A DNA stretch of 64,000 nucleotides from Thermoplasmata archaeon (GTDB lineage: Archaea; Thermoplasmatota; Thermoplasmata; Methanomassiliicoccales; Methanomethylophilaceae). Numbering within the stretch: the stretch's first letter is position 1; each line of letters opens with the position of its first letter. The notes under the pieces are model-generated. The model had not been told where the DNA came from and made no database searches. It was given only the letters and a program-made list of their open reading frames with translations. The stretch covers positions 62,001 through 126,000 of the forward strand of contig SUTA01000002.1 in the NCBI GenBank assembly GCA_015063135.1, read 5' to 3'. Made by a program: the position numbers and the translations under genes. Positions 18,679 through 27,466 of the stretch are shown here, in pieces.

Positions 18679-19662
18679 TCATTTCTTCGGGCGGATGCCC
18701 GTGATTACGTCCTTGGAGAAGTCGAAGACGATGCTGGACTCCCCATCTGCCTCCAGCTTCATGACGCCTGTGCCATCGACCTTCCCGACAACGGCTCCGG
18801 AGCATGAGACGGCCTCGAAGATGGAGATGACCTCCTCCGAGTGCTCTGGGCTGCAGGAGAACACGAACCCGCATCCCTGATAGGTGTTGATCCACTTGAT
18901 CTCGTCCACACCCTCCGGCCTGGGGATCCTGTCCAGATCGACGGTGCAGCCGGTCCCGGAGCACTCCATCATCATCCCGAGGGTGCCTATGCTACCGGGA
19001 TTGCTGATGTCCTTGCAGGCATGGGCCAAATGCTTCTCCGCCACCGTGGCGGCGGCCTCCATCTGCGCCCTCACGACATCATCGGAGCGGTGCTCCGTCG
19101 ACACGTAGGCATAGGGCAGAGCGTCGGGGTAATGCCCTACCAGGTCGATGACGATGACGATGTCGTCGCCTGGGCGCGCGGTGCTGCTGAGCATCACGTC
19201 CCCCTTCGCGACCTTCCCGACCACGGAGACGTCCAGGGCGCTGTAGGTACAGTCCGGATGCGTGTGGCCCCCTACGAACGGGACCCCGAACTGCCTGACG
19301 CCCTCGACCATGCCGCGGAGGACCTCGTCCCTCAATGCATCGTCGGCCACGGCGAGCACGTCGGTCATGCCCATGGCGCGGCCTCCCATGGCGGCGATGT
19401 CGTTGACGTTGACCAGCACTCCGAAGTACCCGGCATAGTACGGGGCATCCCTCACAAGGGACTCCATTATCCCATCGGCGGCGAAGAGTACGCAGAACTC
19501 CCCGTAATCCAGGACCGCCGCGTCCTCGCCCTCCGCCGCGATGACGTGGGCGAACCCATCCGTGGGGAACTTGGATGTCACCCCCGATATGGAGGACTTG
19601 CGGGCGACGCCCGGATAGGAACGGATGGCCTCGGCCACCTCGGAAGCGCGGCTCAGCGCCAC
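18679..19662 (-). CDS. Methanogenesis marker protein 2, PurM/SelD-fold
   Basis: A 327-residue member of the AIR synthase/selenophosphate synthetase fold. EDAAVLDYG near residue 48 resembles the ATP-binding GDDAA strand, followed by NVNDIAAMGGRAMG near 92 and GGHTHPDC near 140. The N-terminal YPGVARKSSISGV and overall length match methanogenesis marker protein 2, a protein of unknown role found in methanogens. Its GTG start at 19662 follows GGGGGAT and overlaps the CorA stop by ten bases. Ends at TGA. Confidence 0.75.
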   Translation of the reverse strand: MALSRASEVAEAIRSYPGVARKSSISGVTSKFPTDGFAHVIAAEGEDAAVLDYGEFCVLFAADGIMESLVRDAPYYAGYFGVLVNVNDIAAMGGRAMGMTDVLAVADDALRDEVLRGMVEGVRQFGVPFVGGHTHPDCTYSALDVSVVGKVAKGDVMLSSTARPGDDIVIVIDLVGHYPDALPYAYVSTEHRSDDVVRAQMEAAATVAEKHLAHACKDISNPGSIGTLGMMMECSGTGCTVDLDRIPRPEGVDEIKWINTYQGCGFVFSCSPEHSEEVISIFEAVSCSGAVVGKVDGTGVMKLEADGESSIVFDFSKDVITGIRPKK

Positions 19663-20597
19663 ATCCCCCTTCTGCGCAGAATGTAGATGGATATGAGGCA
19701 CAGGACGCCCATCAGCGCCAGCAGGAAGTAGGGCATGTACTCGTGGTTCGCTCCGGGGAGCGGCACGTTCATGCCGTAGAAGCTGGCGATCATCGTGGGT
19801 ATCGCGATGATCAGAGTGATCGACGTCAGGAACTTCATGACGTTGGAGAGCGAGTGGTTGAGGTCGGCCTCGACCAGCTGGCGGGTACCCTTGATGATCT
19901 GGCTGTAGGTGGTGGTCATCTCGAGGGCCTGGTTGGTCTCGATCACCACGTCGTCCAGGAGGTCCCTGTCCTCGGGGGAGGACACGAAGCGCGACTGCTT
20001 CCCCATCCTGTCGATGATGGAGGCGTTCACGCTGAGGCTGGTCTTGAAGTAGACCAGGTTGGACTCCAGCTCGTGGAGCTCGAACAGGTCCTCCCTGCGG
20101 GTGGTCTTGCGGATGGACTCCTCGATGGCCATCCTCTTGACCTCGATGTACTTGAGGTCCGCCTGGTAGTTCACGGCGATGCGGAACAGGATCTGGAGCA
20201 CGAACCTGGGCCTGTTGGCCACGTTCACCGCGTTGATATTCCTGTTCCTGCTGGCCACGATGTTGGTGATCGCGAAGAGCTCCTGCAGGCAGACTGTGAC
20301 GACAGCCCTGTCGGTGACGGCTATGGAGATGGGGTAGGTGGTGAACTCCTCCCTCCCGTTCCTCCACTCGCGGGTAGGGGCGTCGACCAGGATGAGAGTG
20401 TAGTCGGGGGTGACCTCGACCCTGGATCCCTCCTCGTCATCCAGAGCGGCGGTGATGGCCTCGCGGTCGATGCCGAGCGCCTTGTGGACGTACTCGATCT
20501 CCTCGGGCGTAGGATTGGTGAGGTTGATCCAGACATCGTCGGTTATCTCCTCGGTCTTGCAAGGCCTGCCATCCTTCATCTCGTAGATATCGATCAA
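19653..20597 (-). CDS. CorA-family divalent cation channel
   Basis: A 314-residue CorA protein. A cytoplasmic funnel (residues 1-250, long helices rich in Arg/Glu) is followed by two C-terminal membrane helices. The signature GMN in YGMNVPLPG near residue 274 forms the selectivity loop. It mediates Mg2+ (or Co2+/Ni2+) influx as a pentamer. Ends at TGA; lies between the site-2 protease and marker-2 genes. Confidence 0.88.
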   Translation of the reverse strand: MIDIYEMKDGRPCKTEEITDDVWINLTNPTPEEIEYVHKALGIDREAITAALDDEEGSRVEVTPDYTLILVDAPTREWRNGREEFTTYPISIAVTDRAVVTVCLQELFAITNIVASRNRNINAVNVANRPRFVLQILFRIAVNYQADLKYIEVKRMAIEESIRKTTRREDLFELHELESNLVYFKTSLSVNASIIDRMGKQSRFVSSPEDRDLLDDVVIETNQALEMTTTYSQIIKGTRQLVEADLNHSLSNVMKFLTSITLIIAIPTMIASFYGMNVPLPGANHEYMPYFLLALMGVLCLISIYILRRRGMWR

Positions 20598-20611
20598 CTC
20601 CGCTCACCTCC

Positions 20612-22204
20612 TCATATAATAACGGCCACGAAAACCAGAATGAACATAAATAAGGCTATGGTCGAGACGCTGCGCGCGATGCTCTCGGTCATCGCCTTCC
20701 TGCGCTCCTCGTCACCGATCCTCAGCTTCTCCAGGAGCCAGCTGGTGCCGCCGGCGAAGATGTATCCGCCGTCGAAGGGGTACGCGGGCAGGGCGTTGGT
20801 GATCGCCAGGAGAAGGTCCAGCCAGAATATCCAGTACAGGCAGCTCATGATTACCCAGAACACGGACCCGAGCGGGACGTCGTACCACCACTCGGTGGCG
20901 TTGGGCATGGGATCCATGCCGTTGAACGGGCCGGACAGGTAGCTGAACAGGCCCTTGACGTAGTCGATGGGGGCCTCGCAGTTGTAGAACGGGTTGACCG
21001 CCATCTCCTTCAGCACGTTGGGGGTCATCATCCTGAGGCCGCTGTCGTCGGTGCTGATCCCGAGGTATCCGATGTCGCCCTTCTGGCCCAGGACCACCTC
21101 GTAGGAGTTGCGGACGGCGGGATAGCCTTCCTTGGCGACGGTGGCCGTGGTGACGGTGACCGCCTCTCCCGGCACGGTGCCCTCCATGAACCTGTTGAAA
21201 TCATCCCAGGTCCCGATCCTGTACTCGCCCTCCGACGTGGTCAGGGAGTACAGCAGCTCCCCCGCCTTCATTCCAGCGGAATGGGCCGGGCCGTCCTTGA
21301 CGACGGCCTGTATGAACGCGCCCAGCTGGACGCCCGTAATCGTCTCTGTCGTATCGTGATAGAGGTACTCCACGGTGTAGGTGGACATCGGATCGAACGT
21401 CCTGTCGTGATCCGCGATCACGAAGAACACCGATGTGGACACGCTCCTCGTCGTGTAATCGATGGGGTTGCCGTCCTCGTCGTAGATGGCCGTGATGAGC
21501 GACGAAACCGGGATTCCGGCCTCGTACATCGGGGAGCCGCCGTCGACGGAGAACACCCCGACGTCGTCGCCGTGCTCGGTGGACACGGCGGAGAACGAGA
21601 ACACCATCAGCGCCATGCAGATGACAGCCAAGACGGTGTTCACCGATATTCCCGCGGTGTACATGTCCATCTGGACCCTGCGGGGCTGCTTCTTCATCTC
21701 CTCCTCGTTGGGCTCCACGAAAGCGCCCACGGGCACCACCGCGTACAGCAGGCCGGTGGAATCGACCTTGGCGCCGTTGGCGCGGGTCTGTATACCGTGG
21801 CCCATCTCGTGGACGACCATGGCGACGCACAGCGCCAGGACCCCGTAGCTGAGCGGGAGCATGGGGTTGAACCCGGGGATCGCCAGGGCGTACCTGATGC
21901 CGATCGAGGAGGAGGATGCGAGCGCTGCCGGGAGGTTCATGATGGCGATTATGAGCATGTACAGCATGAGGCACAGGAGGACCAGAGAGAGCACCTTGGA
22001 AAGGAGCCCGAAGGCCCTCCAGAAGCGCTTGTAGCGGGCCAGCCTGTCCATGGCCTTCATGCCCAGGTGGGTCCTGATCATGATGGCCGGGCCGTACTTG
22101 TTGAGGTGGTAGCGCTCCGCCTTCTCGGGATTGCGCCACACCCAGAACCATAGCGGGACGAAGACTATGCACAACGCTATCAGCACGATGTATGCAGTAT
22201 CCAC
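20612..22204 (-). CDS. Site-2 protease family (M50) membrane metalloprotease with PDZ-like insert
   Basis: A 530-residue intramembrane zinc protease. The catalytic motif HEMGH is in VVHEMGHGIQTRANGAK (about residue 132), and the second metal-ligand motif, an NxxPxxxxDGG type, is in NALPAYPFDGGYIF near 485. About six membrane helices flank two PDZ-like regions around residues 215-400 (GSPMYEAGIP, GPAHSAGMKAGELL). It would cleave transmembrane regulators or signal-peptide remnants. Ends at TGA. Confidence 0.85.
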   Translation of the reverse strand: MDTAYIVLIALCIVFVPLWFWVWRNPEKAERYHLNKYGPAIMIRTHLGMKAMDRLARYKRFWRAFGLLSKVLSLVLLCLMLYMLIIAIMNLPAALASSSSIGIRYALAIPGFNPMLPLSYGVLALCVAMVVHEMGHGIQTRANGAKVDSTGLLYAVVPVGAFVEPNEEEMKKQPRRVQMDMYTAGISVNTVLAVICMALMVFSFSAVSTEHGDDVGVFSVDGGSPMYEAGIPVSSLITAIYDEDGNPIDYTTRSVSTSVFFVIADHDRTFDPMSTYTVEYLYHDTTETITGVQLGAFIQAVVKDGPAHSAGMKAGELLYSLTTSEGEYRIGTWDDFNRFMEGTVPGEAVTVTTATVAKEGYPAVRNSYEVVLGQKGDIGYLGISTDDSGLRMMTPNVLKEMAVNPFYNCEAPIDYVKGLFSYLSGPFNGMDPMPNATEWWYDVPLGSVFWVIMSCLYWIFWLDLLLAITNALPAYPFDGGYIFAGGTSWLLEKLRIGDEERRKAMTESIARSVSTIALFMFILVFVAVII

Positions 22205-22210
22205 GCCCCC

Positions 22211-22891
22211 TCACCTAAGCCACGGATGCCCTTTTCCTATAAAGGGTAGTCGGAGAACGCTGTGGATTATCTCCTCGGCCCAGCGGAGCTTCCTGGCCTT
22301 GATGGCGGGGTCCGATCCGGGCTTGAGGTGCGGTTCTGAGAAGTCGAACCCCAGGAGCCTGACCCTGGAGCCGAAGTGGCGCGCCATGCACACCGCCCTG
22401 TCCCCGTCCGTGAAGCCCCCGAAGTTGTAGACCGTGTTGCATGGGGCCGACTGCGTGGTCAAGACCACCGGGCCCCTGAACTCCGGCGCGTACCGGGTGA
22501 CGAGGTCCGTGTTGTCGCCGTGGGCGTGGATCAGCGTTACAGTGCCCCTGGAGCTCATCTCGATCTGCGGCCCTATCTCCCCGTCGAGGTCGGTCACGAG
22601 GATGTCTGGCACTATTCCGAGGGGCAGCACCCTGGAGGCCGCCGAGCCGGCCACTATCGAGGTGCCCTTGATGCCGTCGGACGCGATATCGCCCTCCAGG
22701 CGGTCGGCGGCACCCATGACTGTGCAGACAGGGCCGATCATCTCTCCGAGATCGTCGTCCGATATCAGGTCAAGGTTCACCGTGACTGCTTTGAGGACGC
22801 GGACCGCCGTCTCGTCCGAGGCCGGGTCGATGCCCATGTCCTCGCATATGCGACGGTAGGTCGGCTCCCACTCGGGATAATTCGTCCACAT
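22211..22891 (-). CDS. mptE: MptE-like 6-hydroxymethyl-7,8-dihydropterin pyrophosphokinase
   Basis: A 226-residue DUF115 protein. VAGSAASRVL near residue 80, VTDLDGE near 99 and HAHGDN near 120 match archaeal MptE, which attaches pyrophosphate to hydroxymethyl-dihydropterin during tetrahydromethanopterin/sarcinapterin synthesis. The C-terminal LGFDFSEPHLKPG and KARKLRWAEEII are typical. Its start overlaps the DUF373 gene by 20 bases if that gene ends at CGA. Ends at TGA. Confidence 0.82.
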   Translation of the reverse strand: MWTNYPEWEPTYRRICEDMGIDPASDETAVRVLKAVTVNLDLISDDDLGEMIGPVCTVMGAADRLEGDIASDGIKGTSIVAGSAASRVLPLGIVPDILVTDLDGEIGPQIEMSSRGTVTLIHAHGDNTDLVTRYAPEFRGPVVLTTQSAPCNTVYNFGGFTDGDRAVCMARHFGSRVRLLGFDFSEPHLKPGSDPAIKARKLRWAEEIIHSVLRLPFIGKGHPWLR

Positions 22892-23999
22892 CGCCCCCCT
22901 GGCTCTGCGTCTTCAGCCTGTTGGTGAAGAAGGCTATGACCAACGAGGCGGCGACTCCCGCCGCTATCTCCAGGATGCCCAGGGTGATGTTGTCGCCGGA
23001 CGAAGTGTACTGTATGACGATGTCCAGGATCCCCGAGGCCACCAGCGATATGCAGACCAGGTTGAGGAACGACACGATGGTGTTGCCGCTTACCGTCCTG
23101 TCGCTGCCCAGGTTCTGTATGACTATGCCCATGAGGTAGACGAATATGGACAGCGTCACCGGCCAGACCAGGCTGGAGACGATGTACAGCACCAGGTGCA
23201 CTAGGTCGACCGAGTACGTGTTCTCCAGATCGTAGTAGGTGACCAGCATGCACAGCAGGAACACCATGGCGGCGATGATCGTGAAGATGAACTTGATGCT
23301 CTGGCTCGTCATGACGCCCCTGACGTAGGACCTGAACCGCGATACCTTGTCCAGCGCGTTGTAGGCGTACAGGATTATCGATATGCCGATCACCAGAACC
23401 GTCAGGTTGCCGGTGAGCGATGCATAGGATCTCGCATCGCCTCCCTCCGACCAGGCCACATAGAACCCGGGGAGCAGGAAGATGAGGGCTATGACCGTTA
23501 TGATGAGGCCGATGGGCAGGAGGAACCTCTTCCTCTTGTTGGGCTCCGACATCATCCTCGACAGGATGTAGAACGTGCCCTCCATCCCGGGGGCCTGCTT
23601 GACGTAGACCTTCCTGACGGAATCCACGTTGGCCCTGGAGGAGATGATCGGGTAGATGTACTCGTCCTCCGCCCCGTCGCCCACGAGGACGACGCTGTCG
23701 GGCTGGACCTCGTCCATGACCTCCTCCAGCTGCGATACGAGCGCAAGGTCGGAGCGGTATCCCACCTTCTCGTCCCCGCAGATGAGGGCCACATTGGCGT
23801 CCTGCCCGGCCTCCTGGAGCTCCAGGCAGGTGCTGACCGCTGCATACAGCGCGTTCAGGTCGGAGTCCTCGGGATCGGCTATCCCGAAGGCCGTGGCAGC
23901 GTCGAGGCAGTTCTGGACGCCGATGACGGGGGTGTTGACCTTACCCTTCACTCCGAAATCGTCGTCCCTGTCCACGACAAGGACCAGAGTCCTCTTCAT
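22872..23999 (-). CDS. DUF373 family membrane protein; ends at CGA
   Basis: A 375-residue protein. Its N-terminal soluble domain starts VLVVDRDDDFGVKG and includes ICGDEKVGYRSD and VVLVGDGAEDEY, the DUF373 signature. About six membrane helices follow (residues 165-355). Widely conserved in archaea, function unknown. It ends at CGA after DVDELS; read as Arg, it would add 34 residues across mptE. Starts next to a divergent promoter with TTTATAC-like sequence near 24020. Confidence 0.75.
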
Positions 24000-24085
24000 A
24001 GGCTGGGTATCGGCTCGAGGAGTATAAATAGATAGGATGGGCCCGCGTCAAAGGTTTTATCAGTCCGTCCACGGCTTATCGGGGC

Positions 24086-24727
24086 ATGCGCATCAGGTGG
24101 CACGGGCATTCCTGCTTCGAGTTCGAGGATTCCCGCAACAGGGTCGTCATCGATCCCCACGACGGGAAATCCATCGGCATCAAGCCCCCGTCAGTCACCG
24201 CCGACATAGTTCTGATGACGCATGACCACTACGACCACAACGTCAGCCGCATCGTCAGGGGCATCCACAAGGACTTCCTCGGCAAGGCCGGAAAGTTCAC
24301 GGTCAACGGATTGGAGATCGAGGGGCTCGCGACCTTCCACGACGAGGAGGGGGGCGCCGCCAGGGGGCAGGACACCATGTACCTGTTCAAGATGGACGGC
24401 ATGAGGGTGTGCCACTGCGGAGACCTGGGATGCATCCCCTCCGACGACATCATCGCCAAGATCCGCGGGGTCGACTTCCTTTTCGTGCCGGTGGGCGAGG
24501 TCTTCACCATGCCCCTGCCTAAGGTCAGGGAGCTCATAGAGAGGGTGAACCCGACCATCGTCGTGCCCATGCACTACAGGGTGGGCGGCCTCACGATCCC
24601 GATATCCAGCATCGACGGGTTCCTGGGCATGATCCCCCAGGACGCGGTTGATTACATCGGGAACGAGATAGACGTCTCCCGCGAGGACATCGGCGAGAAC
24701 AAGGAATGCTGGGTCTTCGAGCGCCGA
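24086..24727 (+). CDS. Metallo-beta-lactamase fold hydrolase; ends at CGA
   Basis: A 213-residue zinc hydrolase of the UlaG/YtkL (UPF0173-like) group. It begins RIRWHGHSCFEFE, has the metal-binding THDHYDHN near residue 49, the ligand Asp/Cys region HCGDLG near 111, and a late His in PMHYRVGG near 160. Substrate unknown. It ends VFER then CGA, which with the convergent aIF6 gene forms CGAGCTCG, a palindrome carrying both stops. Read as Arg, it adds three residues to a TAG. Confidence 0.78.
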
Positions 24728-24729
24728 GC

Positions 24730-25389
24730 TCGGTAGAGGACGAGGCCTTCCTCGACCCTGCCCATCTCGATGGGCGTCGTCTCGTCTCCGAGGATCGCGC
24801 CCTTGGAATTGGCGAGCAACCCGGCGCCGACCATCCTGGAGCCATGGTTGACGGTGCTCCTGACGACCTCCACCTTGAGGACGTCCTTCAGGAGCGCGAC
24901 GTCGTCGTCGGACGCGTCCACGTGGCATACGCATCCCTTGTTGGTGGCACAGCACACGGAACCGACGGTGGCGCATCCCGCGATGTCCGACTGGACGCAC
25001 TCGACGCCCAGGGCATCGGCTATCGCATCGACTGCCGCCTTCTCATAATATCTGCTGACGATTGCGCCCCTGTCGTTGCAGAGGATGTTGTTCCCCGCAG
25101 CGTTGAGGGGGTCGTCCAGGGCGGTGCACGGGAGGCATTCGGACACCAGGGATACCTCCCTGGGGTCCGCCAGTCCCGATGCGACCGCCCCGTTGGAATT
25201 TAAGGCGATGAGCGAGCCGATCACGAACGAACCGGCGATCGTCATCGTTTTGACCTCGACGTCGAGGCCGCGCTCCAAGGCGTTCACGAACTCCTCGGTC
25301 GCGTCCGCGGCGACGAACGCCACGCTCTCGTTGACTGCTGCGTACACCCCGACGTTGGGGTTTCCGGCGTAACGGGCGCGGCGCATCAT
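24730..25389 (-). CDS. eif6: Translation initiation factor 6; ends at CGA
   Basis: A 219-residue aIF6, the usual archaeal length (about 220), binding the 50S subunit and preventing premature joining. The repeated beta-alpha units are visible: NPNVGVYAAVNE at the N-terminus, NILCNDRGAIVS near 95, GCATVGSVCCATNKGC near 132 and GLLANSKGAILGDET near 190. It ends GLVLY then CGA; as Arg, it would run 26 codons antisense into the MBL gene. The start follows GGAGTGATCCCC. Last gene of the ribosomal operon. Confidence 0.88.
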
Positions 25390-25394
25390 GGGGA

Positions 25395-25658
25395 TCACTC
25401 CGCCAGGGAGACCTCGACGAGGCCGTCGTCGAATTTTACGGCCTTCACCGTGATCTTGTTGGGGGGGTTGCGGATTCCGTTCTCCCAAATCTTGTCGTTG
25501 ACACTGGCGTCGATCCAGACGTGCTCCGCATCGACCTTCATGTGCCTCATGATGTTCTCCCTGACCTCCTTGACCGCGCGGTTGGACCTCCTGGTGCGGG
25601 GGGCCTGCTTGGTCTTCCTGAGCGGGATGACTATGATTCTCTCGATCTCGTCTGCCAT
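25395..25658 (-). CDS. rpl31e: 50S ribosomal protein L31e
   Basis: An 87-residue L31e: IERIIVIPLRKTKQAPRTRR at the N-terminus, then a HMKVDAEHVWIDASVN core and IRNPPNKITVKAVK. It ends at TGA within GGAGTGATC, the ribosome binding site for aIF6. The start at 25658 is preceded by GGAGTGATTCC, itself overlapping the stop of L39e. The order L39e-L31e-aIF6 is the common archaeal arrangement. Confidence 0.92.
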   Translation of the reverse strand: MADEIERIIVIPLRKTKQAPRTRRSNRAVKEVRENIMRHMKVDAEHVWIDASVNDKIWENGIRNPPNKITVKAVKFDDGLVEVSLAE

Positions 25659-25663
25659 TGGAA

Positions 25664-25819
25664 TCACTCCTTGATCTTGCTCATGCGCCACGACCTTCTC
25701 TTGGGGTGGCGGAGGAACTGCCTGTTGGTCCTCATCATGACCCATGCGGGGACACGGCGGTTCTGGTTGGTCTTCTTGTTGAGCCTGGTTTTCATGGCCG
25801 GGGCCTTTGTGCTTGACAT
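25664..25819 (-). CDS. rpl39e: 50S ribosomal protein L39e
   Basis: A 51-residue, very basic protein with [20 protein letters not shown] and a C-terminal [11 protein letters not shown], the whole of L39e, which lies in the exit tunnel wall of the large subunit. Start at 25819, two bases after the preceding TAA; ends at TGA five bases before L31e. Confidence 0.92.
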   Translation of the reverse strand: MSSTKAPAMKTRLNKKTNQNRRVPAWVMMRTNRQFLRHPKRRSWRMSKIKE

Positions 25820-25821
25820 GA

Positions 25822-26151
25822 TTATCTCCTCTGAATCTTGATCTCCCTCTGCTGAGGAAGGATCTGAGAAAGGATGCTCTTCAGCATGTTGTCGTCGATC
25901 ATGCCCTGGAGCCTTCCGCTCTGGGCCAGCTGTATGAGCTGCATCTCGACGTTCTCCGCCAGCTGGGGGTTTGCCAGCTTGATGTTGGCGAGCCTGTCGC
26001 GGGCCTCTGGCGTGAGTATCTGCCTGAGGACGGACTGCTTCTGGGCCTCGAACTGTTTGGCCTGCTCTTCCTGAGCAGCCTGGTTCTGAGCCTGCTGCTG
26101 GAGCTCCGCCATCCTCTTCTGCCTCAGTGCCGCCAATTCCGGATCGTCCAT
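25822..26151 (-). CDS. DNA-binding protein of the PDCD5/TFAR19 family
   Basis: A 109-residue helical protein. A Gln/Glu/Ala-rich N-terminal helix (residues 5-40) precedes the conserved core [19 protein letters not shown] and a C-terminal [13 protein letters not shown]. Archaeal members bind DNA non-specifically and are encoded next to S19e and L39e, as here. Ends at TAA. Confidence 0.88.
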   Translation of the reverse strand: MDDPELAALRQKRMAELQQQAQNQAAQEEQAKQFEAQKQSVLRQILTPEARDRLANIKLANPQLAENVEMQLIQLAQSGRLQGMIDDNMLKSILSQILPQQREIKIQRR

Positions 26152-26164
26152 GCTGAATCACCCC

Positions 26165-26593
26165 TCAGGCGTTCATCTCGTCGTAGACCTCTTTCGCCGT
26201 GTTGTCCAGGAGGGACTGACCGGCGGGGCTGATTGCACGGCCCTGCTTGTCCTTGGAGACCAGGTACCCGGCGGCCTCGAGCTGCATCATGCACTTGCGG
26301 GCGATGTTGCGGCTTCCCTTGACTGCCTTGTTGGGCATGGATCCCTTGTCGGCGAATCCGCCGTACTCGGCGGCGAGCCTGGAGGATCCCATGGGTCCTT
26401 TCACGTAGATCTTCCTCAGGATGGCGGCGGCCCTAGTGTACCACCAGTCGTCCTGGGAAGGAGCTCTCTCAGTGTGCCTTCCGGTCTTCACATACTCGGC
26501 CCACTCGGGGGGAACGATGTTGGGGTTCTCCTTGAGCTTCTGGGCCGTCTTGAGTATGAGCTTCTCGGCTGGAACGTCGTAGACGGTTACCAT
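26165..26593 (-). CDS. rps19e: 30S ribosomal protein S19e
   Basis: A 142-residue S19e: TVYDVPAEKLILKTAQKLKE, then the hallmark WWYTRAAAILRKIYVKGPMG near residue 52 and a winged C-terminal half (CMMQLEAAGYLV). It starts the S19e-PDCD5-L39e-L31e-aIF6 operon. A minus-strand TATA (CTTATATACT, about 26652-26661) gives a transcript start near 26630. Start 26593 (MVTVYDV) is preferred to 26608. Ends at TGA. Confidence 0.92.
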   Translation of the reverse strand: MVTVYDVPAEKLILKTAQKLKENPNIVPPEWAEYVKTGRHTERAPSQDDWWYTRAAAILRKIYVKGPMGSSRLAAEYGGFADKGSMPNKAVKGSRNIARKCMMQLEAAGYLVSKDKQGRAISPAGQSLLDNTAKEVYDEMNA

Positions 26594-26660
26594 TTCAATA
26601 CCTCGCAATGACCGCTATAGCGATCACTAACGGACGTGTGTAATATGGATTAGTATATAA

Positions 26661-26778
26661 GCATTGCTAGAACCCAGTGCAATGCTCAATCGGACTCCGC
26701 ACGTTCGGCACCTCGCCCCCGTACGGCCTGAGGGTGAAAAACCCTCCACGGCAGGTTCCTTTCGGAATCTGATCTCCG
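26661..26778 (-). ncRNA. Structured intergenic element, possible small RNA
   Basis: Three stem-loops lie in the gap between two divergent operons: GCATTGC/GCAATGC (26661-26685), GAGGGT/ACCCTC around GAAAA (about 26722-26738), and CAGGTTCC/GGAATCTG (about 26747-26766) inside an outer CACGG/CCGTG stem. All lie upstream of the transcription starts predicted for both flanking genes. The TATATATA at 26802-26809 could also fire leftward and start a minus-strand transcript near 26775. Not matched to a known family. Confidence 0.3.
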
Positions 26779-26801
26779 TGATTGGGTGGATGGAGTCATG
26801 G

Positions 26802-26809
26802 TATATATA
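26802..26809 (+). promoter_or_regulatory. TATA box for the zinc-ribbon gene at 26855
   Basis: TATATATA lies 46-53 bases before the ATG, predicting a start near 26832 and a leader of about 23 bases. The sequence is nearly symmetrical and could also work leftward. Confidence 0.5.
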
Positions 26810-26854
26810 GACTGAACCTCGGAACGTAAATACATCGACGCATATCGCCGTCCC

Positions 26855-27373
26855 ATGGCAGATAAGTTCTGCGTATACTGCGGCGCCACCCTCGAGGAGG
26901 GCGCCGGATTCTGCCCTCAATGCGGGGCGACGGTCGCCAAGGAGGGGGAGCAGCAGCCCTACCAGCCGCAGCACGTCCAGCAGGAAGCGGACAAGCTGGG
27001 GTCGCTGGGCACCCTCATATTGATCTACGGTTTCCTCGCGATAGTCCTGGGCGTCATATGCCTCGCCATCTGGGGGGCGTTCGACACCATATGGGACATG
27101 ATGCTCGATGACGAGGCCAGCAGGAAGCTCATCGAGGGCTACGACAAGGACCTCATGGCCACGTCGATGCTCGTCGGCGGTGCGACCATGCTCGCCAGCG
27201 GGGCATGCGCCATCATCTCCGGCATTAAGGTCAACGCCAGGGAGAACTACAACCTCGCCCTGGTCACCTGCATCCTTGCCACCGCGCTGTCCTTCTCATT
27301 CCTGATAACCGTGATCGTAGGAATCATCGTTATCGTCAAGCTCGTGTCCGGCAAGAACTCGTTCAAGAGCCGA
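26855..27373 (+). CDS. Zinc-ribbon membrane protein; ends at CGA
   Basis: A 172-residue protein. The N-terminal ribbon CVYCGATLEEGAGFCPQCG is followed by a Gln-rich linker and four hydrophobic segments (about residues 50-70, 105-125, 130-150, 150-168). It ends at CGA after NSFKS; read as Arg, it adds 15 residues that run through the terminator hairpin. Function unknown; one of several zinc-ribbon membrane proteins in the window. Confidence 0.75.
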
Positions 27374-27389
27374 ATCACAAGTAAACCAT

Positions 27390-27417
27390 CACCGTGGCAT
27401 CTTCCGGTGCCACGGTG
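27390..27417. terminator. Bidirectional hairpin between convergent genes
   Basis: CACCGTGGCA pairs perfectly with TGCCACGGTG over 10 bases, between the zinc-ribbon gene and the convergent kinase-like gene. It is placed to end both transcripts. The standard-code reading of the zinc-ribbon gene would place coding sequence through it. Confidence 0.5.
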
Positions 27418-27466
27418 AATTCTAAATCGTTTGGTCAGGGATTGTCTGCGATTGCTGCCGACGGTC

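Noticed and set aside
18220-18704. Small frames in the gap after the P1B-ATPase
   Set aside because: They fall within the SRP RNA and its promoter.
26627-26974. Minus-strand reading frame across the gap before the zinc-ribbon gene
   Set aside because: It crosses two promoters and several hairpins and has no recognisable protein features.
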